64,000 nucleotides of DNA from Rhizaria sp. SCN 62-66 (lineage: Eukaryota; Rhizaria, unplaced), in the NCBI GenBank assembly GCA_001724265.1, contig MEDY01000009.1:186001-250000 (forward strand), written 5' to 3'. Shown one piece after another: positions 1 through 10,181 of the stretch (positions within the stretch are counted from its first letter, which is position 1; each line of letters begins with the position of its first letter). A program made the translations under genes and the position numbers. Under the pieces are notes generated by a model. That model ran no database searches. It was not told the origin of the DNA and saw only the letters and a list, made by a program, of their open reading frames with translations.

Positions 1-3000
1 CCTCGGCAGCCGCCGCCGCCGCCGCCGCTGCTGCTGCGAACGCAAACGGCAAGCGCGGTTCGCTCGTGCCCGCGCTGCACCTCGCCTCGGCCTCCGCCGA
101 CGCCGCCGCCTCCGAGGCCGCGGAACCCGGCGCCGCACTGGCCGCGGGCGCGGCCGCGACGCGCGCGCTACTGCTGTCACTTGAGTCGTCGGTGGTGCAC
201 GCGATGCTGCGGTCGCGCGCGCTGCGGCGCGACTGCGTGGCGGCGTGGACGCAGCGCGTGCTCGACTCGCTCGCGCTCACCGCGCAGCTGCTCGGCGACG
301 ACCCCAACGACGGGGACGTGCGCGCGCTGCGCGACCTCGCCGCGGGCGCGCTCGCCACGCTCCGGGAGGCGCTCTACACGCTGCCCAAGCACCGCGCGCT
401 GCCCGACGCCGCCGCGGACCTGGCAGGTTACCGCGCCGCCGTTGTCGCGCTCGGCCCCGCCACCGCCGGCGATGGCGACGCGCACAACACCGGCAGCGGC
501 TACGGCGCCGGCGCTGCCGCAGCTGCTGCGGCCGACGGCGACGCTGCTGTCATGAATGACAGCTCGCTGCCGCTGCTGCACTGGCCCGCGCCCGCGGCGC
601 CCGCGATGCCGCGGCTGCGCGCGCTGCTGCGCGACCTCGTCGCATACCTCGACACGCAGGCGCCCGCGCTGGCCGGCGCCGGTGAGGCCGCGCTGGCGCG
701 CGCGCTGGCCGCCGCGGCCCCGTCGCGCCAAGCGCAGGCGCGCGTGCTGTCGCTCTTCCACCTGCACCGCTACGCGCACGGCGGCGCGGTGCCGCTCGCG
801 GCCGCGGTCGCCGCGGGCGACGCCAGCAGCGCCGCCGGCTTGAGCGCGGCCGACGAGGCCGAGGGTGAGGGCGTGGTCGTGGCCGACTGGCTTGTCGCTA
901 GCATGCCCTACCACCTCCGCCTCTGCCTCGCGGCGCCGCCGATCGCGGACCGCCTGCTCGGCCTGCTGCTCGCGCAGGTCACCGCTCCCCCCGTCCCCGC
1001 CGCCGCCGCCGCCGCTGCCACTCCCGCCGCTGCGATTGGCGCGGACGGCAGCGGCAGCGGCAAGTCTGGCGCCGCGGTCTCGTGCTCGCACTGCCGCCGC
1101 GCGCCGCTGGCGGCGTCGCCGTGGCGTTGGCAGCGCCCCGACGCCGCCGCCGTCGCCGACCTCGCGCTCGACGCGCGCCTCGCGCAGGACCCGCTGTGGG
1201 GCGCAGCTGGCGCCGCCGCGGCCGCTGCCGCCGTTAACGGCTACGCGGTGTCGCCCGAGGCGCTCGCGGCGGCCGCCGACCGCGACGAGGATGGCGGCGA
1301 CGGCGACGACGTCTTCGCCGGACTTGACGCGACGACTGCGCTCGACGACTCGGTCGACGGCGGCGCGTTGCCCAGTGCGCGGTCGACGGGGATCCTATCC
1401 CCGGGCCGCTCGCGCTCGCGCGCTGGCGCCGCTGGCGGTTCGCCCGTACAGCTGGCCGCCAACGCGGCGCGCGCGACCGACGCCCGTGTCGGCGAGACCG
1501 TCGCCCGCGTGCTGCGCCAGCGCCGCGCCGCCAAGACCGCCGCGCTGAGCGCTGCCAACACTGGCAATAACAAGCACGGTGCAAGCGGTGCCGCGGCTGC
1601 TGCTGCTGCTGCCGCTGAGGCCGAGGCCGCCGCCGCCGAGGCCGCGGTGAGCGACATCGCGGCGACGGCGCGCGTGTTCGGCGTGCCGACGCCCGCGGCG
1701 GCGCTGGTGCAGTCGCTGCGGCACCCGTTCCTGGCCGTGCGCGTGCTTGTCGACCTCTTCGGCGCCGACCCCAACACGCGCGCCTCGGTGCCGCTCTGCG
1801 AGGCCGCCGATAACACGGAGGACGACGGCACCGCCGCCGCCGATGACGCCGAGGTCTCTGCCGACGAGCACGCTGTCGACGCCGCGGCTGCCGGCACTGT
1901 CGTCTCTGCCGACGGCTCCGCTGCCGCTGCTGGCGCTGACTCTGGCGCTGGTGACAAGGCGTACTCGCTGTGCGACGAATGCCACCGCCGCCGCCGCGGC
2001 CGCCAGCGACAGCGTCAGCGCGCCGCGCGTGGCGCTGCCACTGCCGACGCTGCCGCGGCGGAAGACGATTCTGGCACGCGGCTGGGCGGTGTCCCGCGCT
2101 CGACGCCACTGCACCTGGCCGCGCGCCGCGGCTGCGCGCCGCTGGTGTCGCTGCTGCTCGCGCGCGGCGCCTGGGCCGCGGTCAAGGACGGCGCGGGCCG
2201 CTCGCCCGCCGAGGCAGCCATCGCGGGCGGCCACGCGGCCGTTGCGGCGCGACTGCTGCGCGCGGGCGCCGCGGGTGGACCCGTGCTACCGCCACCGCCC
2301 ACTGCGCCCGCCACGGCCGTCGTCGCCTCCAACACTGCCGGTGCCGCTCGCTTGCTCACGGCCGCAGTCGCCGCCGAGGCGCGCGCCGCGCTGGGCACCG
2401 CTGCGGGCCGTGCGGCCGCGTCGCGCGCGCGTGACGCCGAGGGCGCGCGACAAGCGCTGGAGCGCGAGAAGCAGCGGCGCGCGCGTGGCCCGCGGTCCTC
2501 GTGGAGCGCGATGGAGCCCGGCGCAGCCGAGTACCTCGGGCTCTCCACCGGCGGTGCGGCCGGTGACGCGGGCAAGCACTCCGACGCCGAGTCTGAGTCC
2601 GAGGGCGAGTTCGAGAGCGTGCCCGCGATGCCGGAGCCCGACGAGCACCCGCACGGCCACGGCAACGCTCTCGTGCCTGTCGGGAAGCAGTCGTCTTCTG
2701 CTGCAGGCCCCACCGCGCTCACCGCGTCCGCCGGCGGGACTAGATTCTGGGCCAAGGGCGCTACCGCCAGCGGCGGTCTCCCGCGCGCGTCCGCCCGCCG
2801 CGAGCGCGACCACGCGTGGCAGCCCGCGCTGTGGCTGGGCCTCGACGCCGACGCCGACGCCGCGCTGCTGCCCGCGCGCCCCTCGGCCGCTGCGCGCCGC
2901 GACTCGACCGCCGGGCTCCCCGGCGGCGGGCCCGCGCGCGTGTCGCCCGCCGCCGCCGCCGCGGCGCTGTCAGCGGCGATCGGCGGCGACCTGGGCCTGC

Positions 3001-5033
3001 TGGCGGCCATGACCGCGCGCGCCGCCCCGCGCTCGCTGCGCGCGTCGCACCGCCGCGCCGCACTGCGCATGCTCATGTCGCTGCTTCCGGCCTCGGCGCC
3101 CGTGCACTCCACGGCTAACGCGGTCGCCGCGATCGCGCGCTACCCGCCGCAGTCGGTGTCCGCGGGGGCTCCCTCGCCCGCGCAGCAGTGGTTCCACTCG
3201 CCGCCCGCCGTCGCGCTGCTCCGCGCCGCCTCCCTTGCGCGCGCGCGCAGCGTCGTCATCCTGGCGCCCGCCGCGCTCCGCGCCGCGCGCCGCCCCCAGC
3301 CCGCGCGCGGCAGCGGCCCGCCCTCGCGCCCGCAGCCTTGGAAGTCCTCCGCCGACGCGCTCTGCGCCGCCGGTGCCGCTGCCGCGCTCGCGCTGCCGCT
3401 GGACGCCGCGGAGGTGTCTGCGCCGCTGCCGCGCCGTTGCTGCCCCTGTTGCTGCGGTGGCGGCGTCGCTGCTGCAGGCTCCCGCGGCGGCCGTGCTGTT
3501 TCCAGCGCCAACGCCAACGCTAACGGAGCTTCTAGCAAGCGTGCGTCTGGCGTTGCTGGCAGCGCAGGTTGCGCGCGCAAGCGGCAGCAGTCGCACCTAC
3601 TCAACGGCGCGCTCGACGCCGCTGCGCTGCCCACTGTCTGCGCCTGTGCCGTCAGCTGCAGCGCCGCGCAGCAGCACCAGCAAAACGGCCACCACGTCAG
3701 CAGACCGGGATCCTCGCTCGCCGTCGGCGCCGCGCGCTCCCGTCGCGGCTCGCTGACGCACTCGACGGCCGGCTCCGACGCAACGTCCACCGCGCCGCCC
3801 GCGGGCGGGCTTCGTGGACTTGCGCGCGTGCAGGCCGCCGCGGACGGGTCCTATGCGTACCAGTCCAGCGACGACGATGACGACGACGATGACCCTGACG
3901 CGGCGGCCGCCGCCGCCGCCGCCGCGCTGCCGATGTTTCCCCCGCTGCCGCCCACGGCGGCGTGGCGCGTCGACGGCGCCGGCGCCCCCGCGTTGCGCGC
4001 GGCGCTCATGTCCGCCGGCGCGGCCGACGGGCAGTGGGGCGCGCCCTGGTCGGCGCGCTGGGAGCGGCGCGCGCGCGCGGCGACGGCGGCTGCGCTGGTG
4101 CGGCTGGGCGCTACAGTCGAGGACCCCGCAGCGGGCGACGTGCATGAGCTGGCCAACGGCGGCGCGCTCGGCGGGCCCGACGGCGCCGCGCCCAAGCTCT
4201 GCGCGTGCTGCTGCTGCGCCAACGGTGGCGTCGTCGCGGCGGCCTCCGCGGCCGATGGGCTCGACTACCGCGCCGCGGCCGAGTCCGTGCGCGGGGACGC
4301 CATCGCCGCCGCACAGGCCGCGGCCGCCGGCGACGAGACCGCAGGGCTGCTGATGCTGCCGCGCGCGGCTGGCGGTGCGCGTGCGAGTCTGCCGCCCGGA
4401 CAGAAGCCAAGCGGCACGGCCGCTGTGCCGCTGTCCGCACGGTCTGAGGCGCGCCAGGTGTCGTCCATCGCGGCCGATCTCGCCGCCGCCGTCGCGCCGC
4501 CCGCTGACAGCGCCGCGGCCGCTGCGGAGGCCGCAGAGGCCGCTGCTAAGGCTGTGGCGGACAAGGCCGCGGCTGATAAGGCCGCTGCCGCGCTGGCACG
4601 TGCCGTCGCAACGGAGCGCGCAACGATTGCCGCAGCGCGCGCGTGGCTCGACAGCACGCCCGCCGCGGTCGCCGCCGCGCTCTCCGCGAGCTCGAGCAGC
4701 GCTGCTGTGGCGTCTGCGCCCACGCGCACCCCGCGCGCCGGCGGCGACGCGGCCGAGTCGTCCTCGTCAATGGCGTCGGCGGCGGTGCGGTCCGGCGTGC
4801 GCGGGCGCGCGGCGTGGCTGCGCGCTGCCGACGCGGCGCTCGCAGTAGCCTTCACCAACTCGCACGCGCCCGCGGGCATGACCGCCGGCCCCGGCGTTGG
4901 TGCAGGCGGCGCGGGCGCGGGCACGCGCGGTGCGCTCACTAGGCTCAGGCGCGCGGTGCTCGAGCTATTGGCCCCGGCACCCGACGTTGCCGCTGCAGTC
5001 GACCCCAGGCAGATCGCGCGCGGCGGCAAGTAA
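1..5033 (+). CDS. Large ankyrin-repeat, low-complexity protein (5' partial)
   Basis: The frame is open from the left edge (first whole codon at base 3) to TAA at 5031-5033, giving 1,676 residues with the true start outside the window. Clear ankyrin repeats lie at about 2100-2275 (residues 700-757; motif STPLHLAARRG followed by a second helix pair). A weaker ankyrin-like piece is at about 1729-1808 (ADPNTRASVPL). Most of the rest is Ala/Gly-rich low complexity with an Asp run near 3868-3895. Cys clusters (CSHC near 1084, CDEC near 1972, CCPCCC near 3438, CACCCC near 4201) are seen, but they do not match a zinc-finger family I recognise. Ankyrin repeats normally bind protein partners, and no enzyme domain is visible. 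The gene is tail-to-tail with another ankyrin gene. The coding call is strong because third positions are nearly all G/C and the frame is open for 5 kb; the function is unknown. Confidence 0.8.
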   Translation, partial: SAAAAAAAAAAANANGKRGSLVPALHLASASADAAASEAAEPGAALAAGAAATRALLLSLESSVVHAMLRSRALRRDCVAAWTQRVLDSLALTAQLLGDDPNDGDVRALRDLAAGALATLREALYTLPKHRALPDAAADLAGYRAAVVALGPATAGDGDAHNTGSGYGAGAAAAAAADGDAAVMNDSSLPLLHWPAPAAPAMPRLRALLRDLVAYLDTQAPALAGAGEAALARALAAAAPSRQAQARVLSLFHLHRYAHGGAVPLAAAVAAGDASSAAGLSAADEAEGEGVVVADWLVASMPYHLRLCLAAPPIADRLLGLLLAQVTAPPVPAAAAAAATPAAAIGADGSGSGKSGAAVSCSHCRRAPLAASPWRWQRPDAAAVADLALDARLAQDPLWGAAGAAAAAAAVNGYAVSPEALAAAADRDEDGGDGDDVFAGLDATTALDDSVDGGALPSARSTGILSPGRSRSRAGAAGGSPVQLAANAARATDARVGETVARVLRQRRAAKTAALSAANTGNNKHGASGAAAAAAAAAEAEAAAAEAAVSDIAATARVFGVPTPAAALVQSLRHPFLAVRVLVDLFGADPNTRASVPLCEAADNTEDDGTAAADDAEVSADEHAVDAAAAGTVVSADGSAAAAGADSGAGDKAYSLCDECHRRRRGRQRQRQRAARGAATADAAAAEDDSGTRLGGVPRSTPLHLAARRGCAPLVSLLLARGAWAAVKDGAGRSPAEAAIAGGHAAVAARLLRAGAAGGPVLPPPPTAPATAVVASNTAGAARLLTAAVAAEARAALGTAAGRAAASRARDAEGARQALEREKQRRARGPRSSWSAMEPGAAEYLGLSTGGAAGDAGKHSDAESESEGEFESVPAMPEPDEHPHGHGNALVPVGKQSSSAAGPTALTASAGGTRFWAKGATASGGLPRASARRERDHAWQPALWLGLDADADAALLPARPSAAARRDSTAGLPGGGPARVSPAAAAAALSAAIGGDLGLLAAMTARAAPRSLRASHRRAALRMLMSLLPASAPVHSTANAVAAIARYPPQSVSAGAPSPAQQWFHSPPAVALLRAASLARARSVVILAPAALRAARRPQPARGSGPPSRPQPWKSSADALCAAGAAAALALPLDAAEVSAPLPRRCCPCCCGGGVAAAGSRGGRAVSSANANANGASSKRASGVAGSAGCARKRQQSHLLNGALDAAALPTVCACAVSCSAAQQHQQNGHHVSRPGSSLAVGAARSRRGSLTHSTAGSDATSTAPPAGGLRGLARVQAAADGSYAYQSSDDDDDDDDPDAAAAAAAAALPMFPPLPPTAAWRVDGAGAPALRAALMSAGAADGQWGAPWSARWERRARAATAAALVRLGATVEDPAAGDVHELANGGALGGPDGAAPKLCACCCCANGGVVAAASAADGLDYRAAAESVRGDAIAAAQAAAAGDETAGLLMLPRAAGGARASLPPGQKPSGTAAVPLSARSEARQVSSIAADLAAAVAPPADSAAAAAEAAEAAAKAVADKAAADKAAAALARAVATERATIAAARAWLDSTPAAVAAALSASSSSAAVASAPTRTPRAGGDAAESSSSMASAAVRSGVRGRAAWLRAADAALAVAFTNSHAPAGMTAGPGVGAGGAGAGTRGALTRLRRAVLELLAPAPDVAAAVDPRQIARGGK

Positions 5034-5935
5034 CTATCTTGATCCATTGTGAGAAAGTTGCAGTGCGTAACATAACTTCCCTTCTTTTGCTACGATGTTG
5101 GCGTAGGACGTAGCGCCAACATTTTCAGTTGATTCATTGTTTTTTTCGAACTAAATAAGAATTCCAGTAGTTTTATTTTTGTTTCAGTTTTATTTTTTTT
5201 TAGATGTAAAAAACTAACTGCGTTTTCGCCAATCTTTCGACTTTGAAAGCACGCCTGACGCATTGAGTAAAGTTAATGAATGTCGACCGATCCTTTCTTG
5301 CTTCCGACACTGACTTCTGAAGAAACTCGCCTTTGTTGTTTACATTTTATATTTTTGCCCTTTTTTTCTGACTTACCGCTGTAGTTGTCTTGGTGCTGTG
5401 TCCCTTTATATTAGCTCTATGATGTAGTTTCTCTTCATATTGCAGCTGTCTCATTTTCTACAGTCGCAACAATGCTTGCTTTATTAAGTTTGTTCTGTCC
5501 CCGCTAAATCTATCACCTCACTGTCTGTCCAAACAAGAACATGAATACTCTTCATGTGTCTTATTAATTCAACTCCATTCACACAAAAAAAATACACTTT
5601 AGTTCTCATTTTCAGTCATCACATCTTCCGATGCGAATGCTACGTTTCACGTGTATTCCCAGTGCAATGTATTTAGCAAGAATCAACACTAGATTCGGAC
5701 TTATTTTTGTATACCTACGTACGTACGTACAAAAAAATGCACATGTATGTCCAATGAAATTCGTGAAAGCAAACTCCACATCGCATCAATCATCAACGCA
5801 ACCTCACACTAACAGTCGCGTTGACATTTCATCACAAAAGATCACTTCAGTTAAAACATATAAGATCACAAACATAATCACAATTAGTAATGCCATAGTA
5901 AATCATCACGTATCATAATCTACGAGCAGGATCCT
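5034..5935. other. AT-rich intergenic spacer between convergent genes
   Basis: This 0.9 kb AT-rich stretch between the 3' ends of two ankyrin genes holds T-rich runs and a short TACG microsatellite near 5716-5730. A 95-codon open frame at 5631-5918 has AT-rich, spacer-like composition and no recognisable domain. I see no RNA gene. Confidence 0.6.
5716..5730. repeat. Short (TACG)n microsatellite
   Basis: The tetranucleotide TACG is repeated about 3.75 times in the intergenic spacer. It has no evident function. Confidence 0.6.
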
Positions 5936-7726
5936 TCACGCCCATTGCTTCCTCCCTTCGTCCAGCTCCTCACTTTGCCCCTCTGCCTCCACAAACGCTT
6001 GTGTCGCACCCTCTGCACCCGCATGGACCTGTTGCGCATGCGCCTGTTGATGCAGCGCATTCATCTGCGACTCAATATGTGACAGTGCGCCTACATGGCC
6101 CACGCCCCCCAGCCCCAGCCCTAGCGAGCGCGTGACTGTGGCCTCTTCAACGCCCATCTCGACGCACACGTACTCCTCGTCCAAGATCTCCTCCAGCCGA
6201 CCGACGGTGCCCGCATGGATACCCTCTTTGCGCGCCAGCTCAACGGGCGTAGCGTCCTTCTCGTCTGCCGCGCCCGCCGTCTCAGGCGCCGCCGCGCAGA
6301 GCAGCTCGACGCACGCGGTGTGGCCACTCTCGGCGGCCCAGTGCAGCGGCGTCTGCCCTGAGGCCTTGCCCATGACGGTCACGCACCACGTCGACGACCG
6401 CGCGCGCGGGTCCGCGCCCGCGCTCAGCAGCAACGCCACGGCCGCGCGCTGCCCGTTGCCCGCCGCCCAGTGCAGCGCGGTAGAGTCGTTGGCGGCGCGC
6501 GCGTCGACGGGGACCCGGAACGCGGGCCCCAGTAGCAGCGCGAGCACGCCGCAGTGCCCGCCCGCTGCCGCGTGGTGCAGCGCGCCGCCCCCGCGCTCCA
6601 CGCGCGCCGCCGCGACGGCCGCGGGCGTGATCTCCGCGCGGCCCTGCGCCGTCGCCAGCAGCGCCTCGGCCTCAGCAAGCGCGCCCAACGCGCAGTGGCG
6701 GATGAAGGCGCGCAGCGCGGGCGTCAGCGGCGGCGCGGGGGCCGGCTCCGAGCGCGCCGTGGCGGCGGCGTAGTGAGCGCGCGTGAGCCGGTTCGACGCG
6801 GCCGCCAGCGCTGAGAGCGGGGCGGCGGGCGCCGCGGTCAGCGAGGCCAGCAGCGCGCGGGGCGCAACCGCGGCGGGCTGCAAGGCTGAGGATGAGGATA
6901 CTGATGATGAAATCGCAAGGCTCGTGTGAGATAAGTGAGGCAGCGACGACGACGACGACGAGGAGGACGACGACGATGATGATGATGGTGATGAGGCTGT
7001 TGCCGTCGCCTGAAGCTGCAGCTGGTTGCCATATTGCAGAAACATCTGCTGTTGCTGCTGTTGCTGTTGCTGCAGGAGGACAGCGCGGTCGCGAGCGTGC
7101 ACGCGCTCCAGGTGCGCCTGCAGCGCGCGCTTGCTCACCAGGAACCGCTGCTTGCCGCCCGCGCGCGCCTGCGACGCTGACGCCGACGCGGACGCAGCTG
7201 GCGCCGCTGCGGAGTTGGTGTTGCTGAGTGTGTCGCCGTGCAGCGCCGAGTTGGCGAGGCGCGGGAAGTAGTCGAGGTCGTCGAGCGCCGAGGACGGGAC
7301 GATGCGCGTCGCGGCCGTCGCAGCTGCAGTTGCGGCGGCGGCCACAGCGCGCGCGTGCTCGTGGGCGCTGGCCGTGAGCGCTGAGAGGGAGCCAGACGGG
7401 GGTGAAAACGACCCGACGGTTGCAGCAAAAGTCGAGTTGAACGACGAAGACGACGACGACGTTGACGCGCTCAAAGCGTTTGCAGCTGTCGCACCATGAG
7501 GGAGCGCGGGGCCGACGACGGCGTTGCTGTTGCTTGTGAAAGACGACGGAAGTGCCGAGTATGCGGTAGACTCGGGGGGCGCAAATGTGAACGTAATCTG
7601 CTTCACAGTCATGACGCCAAAAGAGAACGATCCTTGTGAAGGGCTGCCCGCCGCTGCGGTGAAGGCACGGCGGGGACTGCCGACGCCACCTGCAAGGCGG
7701 AGTGCTGCAGCGACACCACGATGCAT
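5936..7726 (-). CDS. Ankyrin-repeat protein with Gln/Ser-rich linker
   Basis: A 596-residue single open frame running from ATG at 7726 to TGA at 5936. Three to four ankyrin repeats occupy about residues 375-515: GGALHHAAAGGHCGVLALLL, then STALHWAAGNGQRAAVALLL, then QTPLHWAAESGHTACVELL. The N-terminal two thirds are Ser/Ala-rich with poly-Gln (near 7040-7075) and poly-Ser tracts. The first 30 residues contain Arg and no acidic residue (MHRGVAAALRLAGG...), which could be a mitochondrial presequence; this is only inference. The start codon directly follows a TTTTCTGTAG acceptor-like sequence, so an untranslated or short upstream exon, or a trans-spliced leader, is likely. The ankyrin call is firm. 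The binding partner is unknown. Confidence 0.8.
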   Translation of the reverse strand: MHRGVAAALRLAGGVGSPRRAFTAAAGSPSQGSFSFGVMTVKQITFTFAPPESTAYSALPSSFTSNSNAVVGPALPHGATAANALSASTSSSSSSFNSTFAATVGSFSPPSGSLSALTASAHEHARAVAAAATAAATAATRIVPSSALDDLDYFPRLANSALHGDTLSNTNSAAAPAASASASASQARAGGKQRFLVSKRALQAHLERVHARDRAVLLQQQQQQQQQMFLQYGNQLQLQATATASSPSSSSSSSSSSSSSSLPHLSHTSLAISSSVSSSSALQPAAVAPRALLASLTAAPAAPLSALAAASNRLTRAHYAAATARSEPAPAPPLTPALRAFIRHCALGALAEAEALLATAQGRAEITPAAVAAARVERGGGALHHAAAGGHCGVLALLLGPAFRVPVDARAANDSTALHWAAGNGQRAAVALLLSAGADPRARSSTWCVTVMGKASGQTPLHWAAESGHTACVELLCAAAPETAGAADEKDATPVELARKEGIHAGTVGRLEEILDEEYVCVEMGVEEATVTRSLGLGLGGVGHVGALSHIESQMNALHQQAHAQQVHAGAEGATQAFVEAEGQSEELDEGRKQWA

Positions 7727-8801
7727 CTACAGAAAACAAAATTTTAGAAAACAGTATATTGTTTAGCTAGGGTATCTGGGTATAATACTATTGATCTATT
7801 GACGGTTACGGTGCGAAGTTTTAGCCAATGCTTGAAGGTCGGTCTTCGAACTTCACATCTCCTGGTTCGTCCTGTGCCCTGGTCCCAAATCACTAAACAC
7901 TTATAAAACTGTACGCGCAACAATACATCGTACCAAGCCTCAACTTGTGATTCCTTACAAAAAATAACGCATTTGATTGTGCTTGGGTGATGACCATGCG
8001 CGATCAGATGTTGGTTCTGAACAACAAATATATTTTTTAACGAGGTCGCGCGGCCATGTGATCCGCTTCGAACATCATCGCTATCGTGTTAATAATCTTG
8101 GAATGCGCATACTCTCGAGGAAAACATGTTAAAATAGATACAGACGTATCATATGCAATTGGAATTGCATTGTGTCTTTTGTGTGAGTAATCTGAGTTGA
8201 TCTATGTCATGTTTCATTTCAATGTACTGTAGCTTTAAGTTCGATCTGACTAGCTGTGCTTGATGAAGATCTTACTCATTCCAACCTTGTCAGTTTGTGT
8301 GATGTCTCTCGGCAATCGCTTGGTAACTGGCTAGAATTGGTAGCTTCAAAGATTGGCATGGACATGCGCTCTTGGTGTCACAAGAGGTTCGCTTGTAACA
8401 ATCAGCACAGAGAGCAAGAGAAAAACAAATAGTAGATGGAAATGGTGCAACAACGACGGATGGTGATCCCGCGAGCTGTGCCCAAAGTGTAAAAGTGTAT
8501 TGAAAAGAAGAGTAGTAATGAGAGTGTGACTTAACAGGGCGCAAACGAACAACTTACGATGCCGCCCGTGATGATTTGCTTTGATTGGTTGATATGGGTA
8601 AAGAAAAACAAAACAAAATGTGAACAACAAAAAAGAAAGAACAAATAAAAAAACAATGCTGATCTGAACCTAGCTCTACTATTCAACAACAACAGCAACA
8701 CTAACAGCCTCAGTCAACTGACACAGTTGCTAAGAGTCTGCTTTGTACTGCTGTTGTGTGGAGCGGTCCTCACTCCGCCTGAACGCGGCCGGAACGCGCC
8801 A
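7727..8801. other. AT-rich intergenic region
   Basis: About 1.1 kb between the start of the ankyrin gene and the end of the UPRT gene, both on the minus strand. It should hold the ankyrin gene's promoter and any 5' untranslated exon. Short open frames on the minus strand (8290-8544, 8346-8630) overlap each other, are AT-rich and have no recognisable domain. No tRNA or other RNA gene was recognised. Confidence 0.5.
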
Positions 8802-9710
8802 TTACGTGCCGAAGTAGCGGTCGCCGAAGTCGCCGATGCCGGGGATGATGTACTTGTCCGAGTTGAGGTTGCAGTCGATCATGGTGGTGACGACGCGGAT
8901 CTTGGGGTACTTGGTCATGAGCACCTCGACGCCCTCGGGCGCGGCGATGAGGTTGACAAAGCAGATGTCCTCCTCCTTGACGCCGCGCTCGAGCAGGACC
9001 TGGATGGCAAGCACGGCCGAGGAGCCCGAGGCGAGCATAGGATCCAGCAGAAGGATGGCCAGGTCGTTGACCTCAGGCAGCTTCGAGTAGAAGAGCTTGG
9101 CCTGCTTGGCGGGGGACGCCTCGTCGCGCTGGATGAGGATCTTGCCGATCTTGATGCCGCGGATGGTGGAGCGCAGCGCCTGCTCCATGGCCTCGCCGGC
9201 GCGCATGATCGACACGCCGATGACCTCCTTGGAGAGCTCGAGGCCGGAGAAGGCACAGCCGGTGGGCGTGGTGACCGTCTTTTCGTCGTAGGGCAGCTGG
9301 TCGAACGAGAACTCGATCAGCGAGCGCATCAGCTGGTCCGCGTAGAAGACGAAGTCGGAGCGGGACGCGTCCTTGTTGCGAATCAGCGTGTGCACGCGCA
9401 GCTAAACGGGTATCGCAGGATGAAGCAAGAGATTCAAAGGAAAAAGAGCGGTAATGAGAGGACAGAAATGTGAGGTGATGCATGTGATTATGGATCTGTT
9501 TGGTCGTGTCACAGAGACCTCCTTCATGGTATCAAAGCGGTATTTAATTGTAGTATCGTAGTTTCATCGCAACATTGCGCGATTTGTGAGCGGAATAGAG
9601 GGACGTACGTTGGCACTCGTCTCAGGGAGCACGTGCAGGTTGGGGAACTTGGCAACGAGCTTCTCGGTAAGCTCCTTGCGGGCTGCCACAGCCGCCTCGG
9701 TTGTGGACAT
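8802..9710 (-). CDS. UPRT: Uracil phosphoribosyltransferase, two exons
   Basis: The enzyme converts uracil plus PRPP to UMP in pyrimidine salvage and is cytosolic in other organisms. Exon 1 is 9609-9710 (ATG at 9710, 34 codons) and exon 2 is 8802-9401. The 207-nt intron is GTACGT...TTTAG in phase 0, and the join gives PETSAN-LRVHTLIRNK, as expected for the family (an Arg-Asp/Lys-T/S-R segment near the N terminus). The protein is 233 residues, a normal length. The PRPP-binding loop LLLDPMLASGSSAV and the C-terminal uracil-binding segment IPGIGDFGDRYFGT are intact. It ends in TAA. A second ATG two bases upstream of a CAG is out of frame; an acceptor-like ...CTATGCAG lies immediately before the chosen ATG. 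Identification is very secure. Confidence 0.95.
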
Positions 9711-10181
9711 CCTGCATAGCCACAGAAGTAGACAGGGTAGTAGCAACGAAGATGGGCGAAGTGATCAGTGTGTAAGGCAGCATATAGGTGCGGTGGGGAA
9801 GTGTCGTTTCGTAGGACGGGTGCTCGCGCGCAAAAGACGAAATACGCGTGACAAAGCCGACTTAACGAAGACAAGATTTTAAAAACATAGACATTAACAA
9901 CGTTTCATCCCAACTCTCTCTGAAAACCGATCAGTCAGAGGCTGTTTTGAGCTGCCTAATCGTCGCAAATCTCCCGCTTCTCCGGGACAAGCAGCGACAG
10001 GGCCTTCGCGTCGCTTTTCTCGGGCTGATTGACCACAAATCATTTTTGGCCCGCTGCCAGTCCAAATCATTGTTTGGTCGGACAGCTGGGTCCGTCGTCG
10101 GCAAATGCAGATTTCAAAGATGTATCTCGGCCCACTTAATTCGTTCATGCAGATTCTAAGAGTTGATACTGCTAGAAACTG
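9711..10181. other. Divergent intergenic region, UPRT / SLC66A2
   Basis: About 470 bp between divergently transcribed genes, so it probably carries both promoters and 5' untranslated sequence. The part at 9950-10100 is slightly more GC-rich, but no open frame there shows a recognisable domain. No RNA gene was seen. Confidence 0.4.

Noticed and set aside
3430-4220. Cys clusters in the first ankyrin protein as zinc fingers
   Set aside because: Spacing (CCPCCC, CACCCC) does not fit any zinc-finger pattern I know; left unassigned.
177-5047. Many long open frames antisense to or overlapping the first ankyrin gene
   Set aside because: They arise from the very high GC content; they are Arg/Ala-rich shadows without domains. 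The chosen frame has G/C-biased third positions and contains ankyrin repeats.
5631-5918. 95-codon frame in the first spacer
   Set aside because: AT-rich composition matching non-coding DNA, no domain, low-complexity Thr/Ile/Ser content.
8290-8630. Two overlapping minus-strand frames downstream of UPRT
   Set aside because: They overlap in different frames, are His/Leu-rich from simple sequence, and have no recognisable domain.
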